The position numbers and the translations under genes are program-made. A model generated the notes under the pieces. That model did not search any database and was not told the origin of the DNA. It saw nothing but the letters and a program-made list of their open reading frames with translations. Source: Candidatus Poribacteria bacterium (lineage in GTDB: Bacteria > Poribacteria > WGA-4E > JAJDTR01). From it: a DNA stretch of 64,000 bases. The stretch covers positions 83,732 through 147,731 of the forward strand of contig JAPPIK010000011.1 in assembly GCA_028820655.1 (NCBI GenBank), in the 5' to 3' direction. This document shows, piece by piece, positions 24,070 to 33,230 of the stretch (its first letter is position 1; every line of letters starts with the position of its first letter).

Positions 24070-24768
24070 ATGGCGCACAAGCTATCGGTTGTTATTCCAA
24101 TCTACAATGAAATCGCGACCTTGGAGGAGATTCTCAGGCAGGTCAAGGCCGTTGAGATCGGAATGGAAAAAGAGATACTTCTCGTGGATGACTTTTCCAC
24201 GGACGGTACGCGTGAGATACTCGAGAAGATTGAACAATCGGATGATGAACAGGTGCGTGTGTTCTACCACTCCGTGAATCGGGGCAAGGGCGCGACGCTG
24301 AGGACCGGCTTCGAGCACGTTACCGGGGATATTACCATCATCCAAGATGCAGATCTGGAGTATGACCCGCAGGACTACCCCAAATTGCTCCAGCCGATTC
24401 TAGAAGGAGAAGCCGATGCCGTATACGGTTCCCGTTTTCTGGAATCAAGGCAACACTTTCTGTTCCGCAGCTATATCGCCAACAAAGTCTTGACCTCCCT
24501 CTCAAATCTGTTTACCCAACTCAAGCTTACCGACATGGAGACGTGCTACAAAGTCATTAAGACCTCGATTTTGAGGGAAATCCCGTTACAATCGGACCGG
24601 TTCGGATTTGAGCCTGAGATTACCGCAAAACTCGCGCGGCGGAAATGCCGCGTTGTTGAACTGCCAATTGCCTATCACGGACGCGACTACCACGAGGGCA
24701 AATCTGTCAATTGGAAAGATGGGCTTGCGGCAATCATACATATTATTCGCTTTCGATTCAAGGATTGA
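24070..24768 (+). CDS. Family 2 glycosyltransferase, dolichyl-phosphate-mannose-synthase-like
   Basis: 232 residues. GT-A fold: HKLSVVIPIYNE at the start, EILLVDDFSTDGT, RGKGATLRTGF, and the metal-binding DAD in ITIIQDADLEYDPQDYP. VYGSRFL and the following SLSNLFTQLKLTDMETCYKV match the DPM1/GtrB-like polyprenyl-phosphate glycosyltransferases. The C-terminus is soluble (no membrane anchor), so it probably acts at the inner face of the membrane to charge undecaprenyl phosphate with a sugar. It stands alone behind its own promoter; RecQ follows after 140 bases. Confidence 0.88.
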   Translation: MAHKLSVVIPIYNEIATLEEILRQVKAVEIGMEKEILLVDDFSTDGTREILEKIEQSDDEQVRVFYHSVNRGKGATLRTGFEHVTGDITIIQDADLEYDPQDYPKLLQPILEGEADAVYGSRFLESRQHFLFRSYIANKVLTSLSNLFTQLKLTDMETCYKVIKTSILREIPLQSDRFGFEPEITAKLARRKCRVVELPIAYHGRDYHEGKSVNWKDGLAAIIHIIRFRFKD

Positions 24769-24908
24769 ATCCAAGATAAAATCGTGAGATATTGACCGGG
24801 CAAGTCTAAAGAATAATCTTCACGTCGTGGGGAGGAGATGTTTAGGAAACTCCCAACCTCCCGCCCTTCCATTCTGCCACCCTTCCAAAACATCACACCT
24901 CCCACCCC

Positions 24909-26747
24909 ATGAGGAACTACCGGGCGCTACTCGAAGAAATTGACCAATTGCTTGAATCGCCTCCGAACACTCCCGAGCCGTCTCCCGCCCCGGAAGGTAC
25001 GATATCCGAGGACGCCGCAATCGAAGGAGACGAACTGCTCGCCTCGCTTACGCGGCACTTCGGTCACTCCTACTTTCGAGAAAATCAACGGGAGATTATC
25101 GAAGCTATCCTGAAAGAGGAAAATGTGCTCGCCGCTTTCCCGACCGGATATGGAAAGTCTCTCTGTTACCAACTGCCCGCGCTAACCCTCCCGGGACTGA
25201 CGGTGATCGTGTCACCCTTGATTTCATTGATGAAGGACCAGGTTGACGGATTAAAGAGGCACGGTGTTCACGACGTGGCTCTGATAAATAGCAGCCTGAG
25301 ATTGGACGAATACCAGTGGGAGTATGGACGTCTGACGCGAGGGGAAGTCAAGCTACTATACATTGCGCCGGAACGTCTGCGCAGCCGCCGTTTTCTCGAA
25401 TTGCTAAATTCCCTCACGATATCTCTGTTCGTCATTGACGAGGCGCACTGCATCTCCCAGTGGGGACACGATTTTCGCCCAGCATATCTTGGGCTGCGAG
25501 ACGCGATTCAGGCGCTTCATCCTCGCACCACCGCACTGTTTACAGCTACGGCCACTCCCGAAGTCCGAGAGGACATATTCAATGCATTGGGAATCGATGG
25601 CTCGACCTGCCGACGATTCTCGCGAAGCGTTCAACGTGCCAACCTGAAATTTAGTGTATACGAGGCAGCCAACGATTCGAAAAAGTACGAATATCTCGAA
25701 GCCTGCCTTCGCAATCTTGAAGGAAACGGGATTATCTATGCCGGTAGACGCGGCGAAACCGAGAATATCGCGCGTCGTCTAAGAACGCGTGGATATCAAG
25801 CTGATTTCTATCACGCCGGTCTGTCGGCGGCCGAGCGAAAAGGGGTGCAGGAGCGGTTCTTCAACGACGGTCAAGACGGAGTGGACCTTGTTGTCGCGAC
25901 AAACGCGTTCGGCATGGGTATCGACAAGCCCAACATTCGCTACGTTGTTCATTGGACAATGACCGGCACTTTGGAGGCATATTATCAGGAAACCGGGCGC
26001 GCCGGGCGAGATGGGAAACCCTCTCACTGTGTGCTGTTGTACTGCCCCGAGGACCGAGAACTCCACGAATGGTTTGTCAACGAGGAAAACGTCCTGAATA
26101 GGCGCGATCTAGTCAAACTGCTCGAAATATTGGAGACACTTCCCGCCGTGGGCAACTTTCGCATGGCTACGGGAGAGGAACTAAGTTGGTTGAGCGGTTT
26201 CAAAGATGCGAAAATTCGAGTAGGGATAAGCTATCTCGAAAAACTGGGGTATCTCAGGAGGCGGTACAATGTTCCCTCAAGACTCAATGTACGCCTATCC
26301 TCGTCTAACAATCGTGTCTTACATCCTGCTGATCAGTCGCGGCGGAAGCTGCTTCAGCAATTGAGACGCAAGTCTCCCATCCATTTTCTTGAGTTCTGTC
26401 GGGAATTCGGTCTGCGGCCGCACCGTCTCATGGAACAGCTTATCGATTTTCAGAACGACGGGCACTTGAAATACTGGGGTACGGAGGATCTATTGCTCAT
26501 TGAGTTATTCAAAGACAGCGATTTGCTGGCGGCAACCTCCGCGGACGAACTGGGGTTTACGGATTACAAAGAGCATAGGTACCGGCAGATTGATCAGATA
26601 GAACGGTATGCGCGGGAAAAAGGGTGCCGGGGACGGTTGGTGCGCGGATATTTTGGAGAGGCCGTTGAGGCGGACTATCGTTGCGGCAGTTGCGACTTGT
26701 GCGACCCGAGTATTCGTCTTGTAGAAAATGAACCGCCGCAGCCGTGA
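24909..26747 (+). CDS. recQ: ATP-dependent DNA helicase RecQ
   Basis: 612 residues. A ~45-residue acidic N-terminal extension is followed by the helicase core: FRENQREII (motif 0), FPTGYGKS at 77-84 (Walker A), DEAHCISQWGHDFRPAY (motif II plus the aromatic-rich loop), TATATPEV (III), FGMGIDKPNIRYVVH (V) and QETGRAGRDGKPS (VI). The RQC region with zinc-binding Cys (CGSCDLC near the C-terminus and an earlier Cys) is at the end; no HRDC domain is present. It unwinds DNA 3'-5' in repair and recombination. No clear ribosome site precedes the ATG; the upstream 80 bases are strongly pyrimidine-rich. Confidence 0.93.
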   Translation: MRNYRALLEEIDQLLESPPNTPEPSPAPEGTISEDAAIEGDELLASLTRHFGHSYFRENQREIIEAILKEENVLAAFPTGYGKSLCYQLPALTLPGLTVIVSPLISLMKDQVDGLKRHGVHDVALINSSLRLDEYQWEYGRLTRGEVKLLYIAPERLRSRRFLELLNSLTISLFVIDEAHCISQWGHDFRPAYLGLRDAIQALHPRTTALFTATATPEVREDIFNALGIDGSTCRRFSRSVQRANLKFSVYEAANDSKKYEYLEACLRNLEGNGIIYAGRRGETENIARRLRTRGYQADFYHAGLSAAERKGVQERFFNDGQDGVDLVVATNAFGMGIDKPNIRYVVHWTMTGTLEAYYQETGRAGRDGKPSHCVLLYCPEDRELHEWFVNEENVLNRRDLVKLLEILETLPAVGNFRMATGEELSWLSGFKDAKIRVGISYLEKLGYLRRRYNVPSRLNVRLSSSNNRVLHPADQSRRKLLQQLRRKSPIHFLEFCREFGLRPHRLMEQLIDFQNDGHLKYWGTEDLLLIELFKDSDLLAATSADELGFTDYKEHRYRQIDQIERYAREKGCRGRLVRGYFGEAVEADYRCGSCDLCDPSIRLVENEPPQP

Positions 26748-27368
26748 ACTGGCACGAATCTATGGGGCGTATGTAATTTACTTTCCTCACCGCTACTCTG
26801 TAAGACCGATCTCCCGATCGCGATCTGTCCTCCATGTAGGTACAGTATTTGCGACCTGCGTATTGCGCACCAGCTTTTTCCGTTTAATATACCACGCAAG
26901 AAAATTCTTCAGCCTCTAGATCTTTCATCTCCGTCCGTTTCATACCGCATCCGACTATCTTGCACCTACCGGCGAACAGCGATCCGTGTAAATGTCTCAA
27001 GTTCCCACCGCTTTCAGGCGCGGGCACCGAAACCAAGTCCTTTCCGACGTGGAAACACGAGATTGAAGAAATTCAGACCAAAGCGCCATAAAAGTAACGT
27101 ACATAATCCAAAAACTAGGTTTTTCCGTCATAGGTAGCAACACGCGTTGTCCAACGCAACTTTCCTTGAATAACGGTGCGTACCATGTCATGATCGTGTC
27201 GTTAACCTTCTTTGTAGGCAGAGAACAACCTCCGCGATAGAACTCCCATACGTGTCCCAGTGGTCACCGACCAGCAACGAAGTTAGTTCGCCCATTATCC
27301 GACTACGTTTATAGGATTGTATTATCCGCTGAAACACATGAATTGAGACACGAATTCAGGAGGCAGTA
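26748..27368. other. Spacer, one small repeat
   Basis: 620 bases without a convincing gene. GTAAGACCGATCTCCCGATC with GCGATCTGTCC (26800-26830) is a diverged GCGAT-type GTAG-palindrome repeat. Nothing else was recognised. Confidence 0.5.
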
Positions 27369-28430
27369 ATGTCAATAAACCGTTTCTTCAAAAGGAAATA
27401 TACCCTGATGAGCAGAATTCGGGGAGTTGCCTTTCTCTGTTTCATTCTATTGATGTCTGGGTGCGGCGAGGAAGCAATCGATAAGCCTACGGGCGGAGGT
27501 GTCAATGAAGAGGGAAAGACAGAGCAAGTCGTACCGATATCGACCCCCTATTATCCAACCACACTCGGCAGCCGCTGGGTATACCGCAATCCCGACGGCT
27601 CCGAATGGACGCGGGAAGTAGCAGAACTTGAATTTGTCAATCGCCATGATTTTCTTCTTTTTTTCAGAGACAGTCCTCCGCTTGAGGAAAAGGAAGTAGC
27701 CGGTCAATTCGTGTTTGTGAAGGCTCCCTCGTATTTTGTGAAATCTGAGGGGATTGTCCGCCCGATCAGCCTAACGGAACTTCAATTCAAGATCGGCAAG
27801 ACTGTTGATATCCGTTACAACATTAGAAAAACCGTCCATGGGATTTTCAACGGTATGGAGGTAAATACACGTTATGGATTTGTCGGCACACGAGACTATA
27901 AAATACATGGGCTAGAGCGCAGTACCTTTAGATTGCTCGCGACTCCCCTTGTTCCCGGCAAGACTTGGAAGGCGCTCGACATAAGATTTAGCGCCGTACA
28001 TAATAGCCCGAGTCGAACGCTTTCTCACTCGATTGAGGCCCACCTAGAAATCTGGGCGAAGATTGGCGCGAACCGCATATCGATCGTGACGCCGGCCGGT
28101 ACTTTCGAGGATTGTCTTGAGATACATTATCAACCGGCGCCGTTCCAAATAGAAACTACAGAACTTGAAGTATCTGTTAACGACGGTTTCGGCGGTGCAG
28201 CCGAGTTTCCAAAAGTGTGGAAGGAAATCCGCAAATATGTGGAAGCCGAAATTCCCAAGACGGCTGAAACCGAGTTTCTGAAGGCAATGCCGCCAGTGCA
28301 ATCCGCCAGCTTGTGGTTAGCGCCGGAGGTCGGACCCGTAAAGATAAAGGATTCCTCGGGCATTTCAGAATTGATCGCGTTCGATGTCAAAAGCGGTAGT
28401 GGTCAATGGCAAGCGGCTAGTAGTCAGTGA
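27369..28430 (+). CDS. Lipoprotein, paralogous family member 1
   Basis: 353 residues; ATG after AGGAGGCAGTA. Lipoprotein signal ending CFILLMSGC, with Cys about residue 32. The mature part shares blocks with the gene at 28697: YYPTTLGSRWVYRNPDGSEW (FFPMTVGNRWVYRNPDGSEW in the paralog), LVPGKTW, a TPAGTFEDCLEIHY strand and the closing VWLAPGVGPVKI-type motif (here LWLAPEVGPVKIKD). The family resembles the DUF3108-like/lipid-carrier beta-sandwich type of periplasmic lipoprotein, but I do not assign a function. Its last ~12 residues (SGSGQWQAASSQ) are encoded by an intergenic-type GGTCAATGG/TAGTCAGTGA repeat. Confidence 0.8.
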   Translation: MSINRFFKRKYTLMSRIRGVAFLCFILLMSGCGEEAIDKPTGGGVNEEGKTEQVVPISTPYYPTTLGSRWVYRNPDGSEWTREVAELEFVNRHDFLLFFRDSPPLEEKEVAGQFVFVKAPSYFVKSEGIVRPISLTELQFKIGKTVDIRYNIRKTVHGIFNGMEVNTRYGFVGTRDYKIHGLERSTFRLLATPLVPGKTWKALDIRFSAVHNSPSRTLSHSIEAHLEIWAKIGANRISIVTPAGTFEDCLEIHYQPAPFQIETTELEVSVNDGFGGAAEFPKVWKEIRKYVEAEIPKTAETEFLKAMPPVQSASLWLAPEVGPVKIKDSSGISELIAFDVKSGSGQWQAASSQ

Positions 28431-28439
28431 GACGTTTCG

Positions 28440-28616
28440 ATGCCGCACCAGCAGTGGGTCGGCGGAAACACGGTGTGGTTGGCGCGTCGGGTTGGACCGG
28501 AAAACGTGAAGAGCGCAGGGGGCACAGTAGTATTGATCGACCACGAGATAAAGGCTGCGGCTAGTGAAATAGACAGTTATCAGTTGCCAGCGGAGCTCTG
28601 TCGCACTCGCTATTAA
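28440..28616 (+). pseudogene. Remnant of a lipoprotein-family C-terminus
   Basis: Between the two intact paralogs, VWLARRVGPENVKSAGG then LIDHEIKAAA matches the C-terminal motif of the neighbouring gene (VWLAPGVGPVKIETPNG, LIDYEIKT). Only this end survives; no start or ribosome site. It then runs into the repeat CGCACTCGCTATTAACTCG. Confidence 0.65.
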
Positions 28617-28696
28617 CTCGCTTGATGGTCGGTAACCAGAAAAGGATGTAGTTTGCGCAGCGACTGAATAGAGTCCAAAGATTACGGTAGGAAAAG

Positions 28697-29737
28697 ATGC
28701 CAATACGTAGGTTTTTCACAAGGCGGTCCCCTTTTAGAAGCAAGGCTCGTGAAGCTGTCTTTCTCTGTTTCATTCTATTCCTTTCCGGGTGCGGTGGGGA
28801 GGAATTCGCCGATAATCCCGTGGTCGAAACCACGAGCGGTGCGGCACTCCATGAAGCCATTCCCATATCTACCAAATTCTTTCCAATGACCGTTGGCAAT
28901 CGCTGGGTATACCGTAATCCCGACGGGTCCGAATGGACGCGGGAAATCACCGAAACCCGGAATTTTGGTGACAATCTCTATTATTTCTTTACCTCGAACC
29001 CACCAATCCAAGACACTCAAATAGAGTCTCTCAAGTCTCCCGTGTATGTAACATTTCTTGACCGGATTGTGCGCAGGATCAACCTCAAGGACATTGATGC
29101 TGCTGTCTGGGAAATTATAGTCGATAGCGGCGGCGAAACCCAAGACTGGGGTCTCGGGATGTCTTGTAACAATCGGGTGGTGCGTAAGGGGGAGTGCGTA
29201 TCAAAGAAGGATAAATCTACGCCGGGAATCTTGACCTACCTATATCGTTCCAACACCGGTGCAGTTTGGCATAGTAAATTAACACCCTTTCCATTTCCTC
29301 TTGTTCCGGGCGTGACCTACGAAGCATTCAATTTAAGACTGAAAGGAAGGCATGATGGGCCGTTCCATATTCATGCTTATGACGCCGAAGGAGTGATACT
29401 GGGAAAGGTCAGCGACGACTCGGAATTGGTTGGGGTGCTCGCAGGCGCCTTTGAGGATTGCCTCAGAATTCAATACGAAGCGAAGCTGACATCCTATAAC
29501 ACGGTAGAGTTTAAGGATGTTACGCGGATTCTTATGCTAATCGCGTATCGCAAGACTGTTGAATCGGATATCCGCGAAGAGTTGACCGACCTGTTAATGC
29601 ATTTAACATCGAAACTGGAATTGCAAACTGTATGGCTGGCGCCGGGCGTAGGACCGGTGAAAATAGAAACGCCAAACGGCATTGCCGAATTGATTGACTA
29701 CGAGATAAAGACAGTGGATCTCAATCGCACTCGCTAA
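28697..29737 (+). CDS. Lipoprotein, paralogous family member 2
   Basis: 346 residues; ATG after AGGAAAAG. Signal and lipobox CFILFLSGC match member 1 (Cys about 32), and the first 80 residues of the mature protein are clearly homologous to it. Shared blocks are NRWVYRNPDGSEWTREI, LVPGVTYEAFNLRL, GAFEDCLRIQYEAKL and VWLAPGVGPVKIETPNG. There is an internal DIRE/LTDLLMHLTSKL helix. The function is unknown. The final residues DLNRTR and the stop codon come from the GATCTCAATCGCACTCGC repeat, the same sequence that follows the 28440 remnant, which points to repeat insertion or recombination at gene ends. Confidence 0.8.
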   Translation: MPIRRFFTRRSPFRSKAREAVFLCFILFLSGCGGEEFADNPVVETTSGAALHEAIPISTKFFPMTVGNRWVYRNPDGSEWTREITETRNFGDNLYYFFTSNPPIQDTQIESLKSPVYVTFLDRIVRRINLKDIDAAVWEIIVDSGGETQDWGLGMSCNNRVVRKGECVSKKDKSTPGILTYLYRSNTGAVWHSKLTPFPFPLVPGVTYEAFNLRLKGRHDGPFHIHAYDAEGVILGKVSDDSELVGVLAGAFEDCLRIQYEAKLTSYNTVEFKDVTRILMLIAYRKTVESDIREELTDLLMHLTSKLELQTVWLAPGVGPVKIETPNGIAELIDYEIKTVDLNRTR

Positions 29738-30496
29738 TCACTCGCTTGATGGCTAGTGGTCAGTGACCAGTGGCCAGTGAGAATAAGCATCCTTTGGGAA
29801 TATGTAGGGTGGGCACTGCCCACCAGCCTTTGGCGCGGTAACTACCTGACCAGCTCCTGCAGGAGATCAAAGGAATGAACAATGACGGATCAAGCGAGAG
29901 AATAGCGACTGCGATAGAGATCCCATAGAGATTTTCTCCAGGTCGCGATTCCCTTTGTCGTCTGTGGGAGCGATTTCCAAATCGCGATTCCCCGCTCCAG
30001 CGGAGCGGCATGTCAATAGATTCTCGAGATCACACAAGTTTATAATGCGGAAAAAGAGTTCAATTCTGCTGAATATCATTTTGATAGGTGTGTTAATTCG
30101 ATGGATACGATCTTTGGTGGTATCTCGGTCAAAGCGACTCGGCGCACGGATAGCGGTCGCAAGAAAAAGTTAAGGCGCATGAGTCGTGCGTACACTTCGG
30201 ACGGCTGGAGCAGGAAGCGTGCCGGGGTAGGGATGCGTCCCCAGAGACGACCTGCGAAATGCGGACTGGCTCAATCTTTACGTGATGAGGGTTTATGAAA
30301 TGGGGCGATGCTCTTGACGAAGAAGCAAGGTTTGAATCTGGTGGATCGTAACATGCGGGAGGCGCGGCTTCAGTTGAAGTTGTCGCGGGCAGTACCGACC
30401 GTCTTTGACCCCGGGAGGTCGCGATGCGGTGCCTCACGTTTTTTCGGATGCTGACATCGTGCGCCAGCTGTCGCCGAATTCCTCCGCCCAGTTCTT
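29738..30496. repeat. Repeat-rich spacer
   Basis: No gene could be supported. It holds CTAGTGGTCAGTGACCAGTGG (29753-29773), GTAGGGTGGGCACTGCCCACC (29797-29817), a GGATCAAGCGAGAGAATAGCG copy with GATAGAGATCCC (29886-29927), and a GGGAGCGATTTCCAAATCGC copy (29966-29985). From 30010 to 30496 nothing is recognised; the frames there lack ribosome sites and family features. Confidence 0.55.
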
Positions 30497-31058
30497 TCAA
30501 TCTGCATTTCTTTCATTCCATCTTTCCATTTCAGCTTGCCAATCTTCCCAAAACGTGAGGCGCGACGGCCCATCAACTCGGTAATCCCGGTGCGGGTGAT
30601 CGCGCAGAATGACTTGGTCGGAATACCGCTCAAAATCCCCGGCGTCGTTTATCACATACAACTCCGCGGGAAAATCTAATGTGTTTCGCAGGTGGGCGGG
30701 AAGTATTTCCACCGAGCACGTGTGGTCTAGTCCATAGCGATAATCGAAAATGCCGTCCGTGAGCGCCGCGGATACAAATGACCCCGCCGGAAAGTAGTAT
30801 AAACCGTCAAATTCCATTGAGTATTCGCGGTGGTGTTTTCGTTGGGTGAATGGCCTATTTGGGGGAAAGTGGCGGCTGTAGTCATTATGGATAACCTTCA
30901 CGCCGCTATAGCGCACCAGAACAATGCATTCCTCGTTCAGCGCTTTATCCCACTGGAAGTGAAAAGTCTCACTGTTGTCGCGGACCAACCGCACACTGGG
31001 CGCGTTGTCACAACCGAAGAGAACAATCAGAAAAAAAAAGTGTTGCGATTCTAAGCAT
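30497..31058 (-). CDS. Lipoprotein with signal peptide split by a homopolymer frameshift
   Basis: The long frame (165 residues from a GTG at 30994) is open upstream as FFFLIVLFGCDNAPSVRLVR but has no start. In the next frame an ATG at 31058, preceded by CCAAGGAAAAGTCAC, reads MLRIATLFFF and stops. If the T9 run (31039-31031) were T8, the two join as MLRIATLFFLIVLFGCDNAP, a perfect lipoprotein signal, giving about 186 residues. The mature part (FDGLYYFPAGSFVSAALTDG, YRYGLDHTCSVEILPAHLR) is not recognised. The shift is a sequencing error, slippage-dependent phase variation, or decay. Confidence 0.6.
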
Positions 31059-31263
31059 GTGACTTTTCCTTGGAGCGATCATCCAGTCCCAGATACGAGA
31101 TTTGGCAATACGGATTCGATGTTTTTGATGTCGCTATAGATCTAGTGTCTCATGTGGAAAACATGCAATTTGGGCACGGATGACATTTGCCCATGCTATT
31201 CGCCGTCAGTCGCCTTATTGGTCTTATCGCTAAGTGTCTAATACTTACGAGGCGGGCGCATGA

Positions 31264-31896
31264 AACCCATTCTACCGCGCGGTAGGTGCAGTTTCTAACC
31301 GCAAAGATGCCCAACATTCAATCATAGTTATTTACCGAGAGAACCACTTCGTCTACTGGAAGCATTACAGCACACATGTGGTTCGGCGTGGCGATTTAGT
31401 ATTGCTTCGTTTCCTGCTTGTTCAAAGCGAGACTTACAAAGTCCTGAATATGAAACTGAGCGGGAGTCATAAAACCATCACGTCTGTTCACTCCTTCGAA
31501 GCCATAGGGGTGGTTTCGGGCGGCGTAGGACACGCGGATTCCGTTGAAACATCGGCCGGCACATTTGCGAACTGCTTGAAAATTCAATTCCGAGGGCGTT
31601 TACAGTCAGTTAAAACTACGGGATTTCAACATCTGTTTCCGCGGCCTCTTCCAATGGGAGTCAGCGAGGGTTTCTTCAGACTGCTGGAATCCGAAATCCA
31701 CCAGGAGTTGACAGATCTGATGAAGTCTGTAACCCTAGAGTTGGGATTAGAAACGGTATGGTTATCGCCGGGAGTTGGACCGGTGAAGAAAGAGACGCAA
31801 AACAGCATCGCCGATTTGATTGATTACGAGACTCATTCAACGGTAAGTCCTCAGTCACCGGCTAAAAACAGAGCTTATACCATGTGGCTTGTATAA
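31264..31896 (+). pseudogene. Truncated lipoprotein-family member 3
   Basis: The frame is open from 31264 with no ribosome site; only the C-terminal half of the family is present. LLRFLLVQSETYKVLNMKL aligns with PFPFPLVPGVTYEAFNLRL of member 2, ETSAGTFANCLKIQFRGRL with GVLAGAFEDCLRIQYEAKL, and VWLSPGVGPVKKETQNS then IADLIDYE with the common ending. The signal peptide and the NRWVYRNPDGSEW block are gone, so it is probably dead. Its stop lies in a run of repeat-like sequence. Confidence 0.65.
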
Positions 31897-31929
31897 TAGT
31901 GCAAATGATGTCTGAATCATGTTATCCAC

Positions 31930-32110
31930 TTCTCCGTAAGCGGTAATCAAGCGAGTGGATAGCGAGTGATCAAGGGAGCGGATAGATCAAGTTACTGAAC
32001 AAGGAACGCGATAGAGATCCCATTCATTGCCCGTCCTATGGCTCCAGGGCTTTTACTGACCAGCAAGCGAATGAACAATGAGTGCGCTAGAGATCCACTA
32101 ATCACTAGCC
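31930..32110 (+). repeat. ATCAAGCGAG-type repeat cluster
   Basis: TAATCAAGCGAGTGGATAGC, GAGTGATCAAGGGAGCGGAT, AGATCAAGTTACTG and CGCGATAGAGATCCC follow one another (31946-32022), then AGCAAGCGAATGAACAATG with GCGCTAGAGATCC and ACTAATCACTAGCCACTAA (32060-32110). Units of about 20 bases share ATCAAG-x-GAG-x-G-x-ATAG. Confidence 0.65.
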
Positions 32111-32139
32111 ACTAAACACTTACGTTAATACTAATTGGA

Positions 32140-33195
32140 CTAGTGCTGCGAAGCCGAGTTTTTCTTGGAAATCAATTTCAGATACCGCTTGGCTTCAGTC
32201 CTTATTATTGCGTACTCATCGTGTATCATTTCTCGGAGGATAGGAATTGCTTCATTGGGTTTCATTTTGCCCACCGCGTGCAGAATCGTCAAACGCACAC
32301 CCTCGTAAGGATGCTGCCGCTTCGACAATAGATAGGGAACGGCTCCCGGGTGCGGACTTCTTGCCAGAGCTCCCGCGGCGACGTGGTATATATTATTATC
32401 TTCCCCCTCTTTTTCCAGCCCTTTCTGCAACGCCTTAAACGCGGATTCACTATCGAACTTGGAGAGCGCACTAAGCGCACTGAATTTCAATACGTAGCGA
32501 TTTGTTTCAGATGCTCTTATCAAATACGGTATCACTCGCTCATCTTTAATATAATCTAAAGCGTCTGAAGCCTCTTCAGACTCGTTGGTGTACTTGCTAA
32601 ACATCGCGCTGCCTAGACGATTGATGATGTCCCCCATCTTCGCCTCGTCCAGCGGGACTATCCGGAACTTCGTGGTCGCTTCGGTTTTCACTCGGGTACT
32701 CTTTTCGTTAAGAAGCCATTGTTCTTCCCCATGCTCAATCAGAACTAAAATTCTTTTGGCAACCATTGTGTAGTTGCCGACCTCTTGAAATGTCGCCCAA
32801 TGGGGAAGAAAGAGCCTGAACGCGTGATTGCCCCCGGCGGGTACCTTTCTTGGTCCCTCCGTGCCACCCATCCCAAGCCCCGCATCGGGCTGCGGAACCT
32901 GCCGATTGTCTTCTCCTTGCACGATTACGGTGAATCTCGCTTTTCTTCCAAGCCGATTTCTATAGTCGCCGCCTATAATCACGTCGAAATCCTGCTCCGA
33001 AAGATTATCCACTATGTACGAGACGTAGACGGGCTCGCCAAGCATGATGGTTGATTTGTCGGGAACAAGGCGGGTTTGGATTTCAAATCCGTTGACCGCG
33101 TAGGTTTCGCACGTCACTTGCGATGTTTGAGCGACAAGAATGGCAAGAACCAGAAATAGAACTATCACGTAATGCCTTTGTCGAGTGAGTCGCAT
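32140..33195 (-). CDS. Exported protein with N-terminal beta domain and C-terminal HEAT repeats
   Basis: 351 residues; ATG after AAGGGAAAAG. Signal peptide HYVIVLFLVLAILVAQTS. Residues about 35-185 form a beta-rich domain (GFEIQTRLVPDKSTIMLGEP, VYVSYIVDNLS) like the Ig-like modules in secreted regulators. From about 190 to the end there are HEAT-type helical pairs: RVIPYLIRASET, YVLKFSALSALSKF, AVPYLLSKRQHPYEGVRLTI and AIPILREMIHDEYAIIRTEA. It probably acts as a protein-binding scaffold outside the cytoplasmic membrane. Gene order suggests no operon beyond LarC, which lies 35 bases upstream on the same strand. Confidence 0.75.
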   Translation of the reverse strand: MRLTRQRHYVIVLFLVLAILVAQTSQVTCETYAVNGFEIQTRLVPDKSTIMLGEPVYVSYIVDNLSEQDFDVIIGGDYRNRLGRKARFTVIVQGEDNRQVPQPDAGLGMGGTEGPRKVPAGGNHAFRLFLPHWATFQEVGNYTMVAKRILVLIEHGEEQWLLNEKSTRVKTEATTKFRIVPLDEAKMGDIINRLGSAMFSKYTNESEEASDALDYIKDERVIPYLIRASETNRYVLKFSALSALSKFDSESAFKALQKGLEKEGEDNNIYHVAAGALARSPHPGAVPYLLSKRQHPYEGVRLTILHAVGKMKPNEAIPILREMIHDEYAIIRTEAKRYLKLISKKNSASQH

Positions 33196-33230
33196 CTTTT
33201 CCCTTCCGTGATTGTGTTATTGGAGTATCT

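Noticed and set aside
30129-30500. 123-codon minus-strand frame following the T9 lipoprotein
   Set aside because: TTG start, odd composition, no ribosome site; likely chance.
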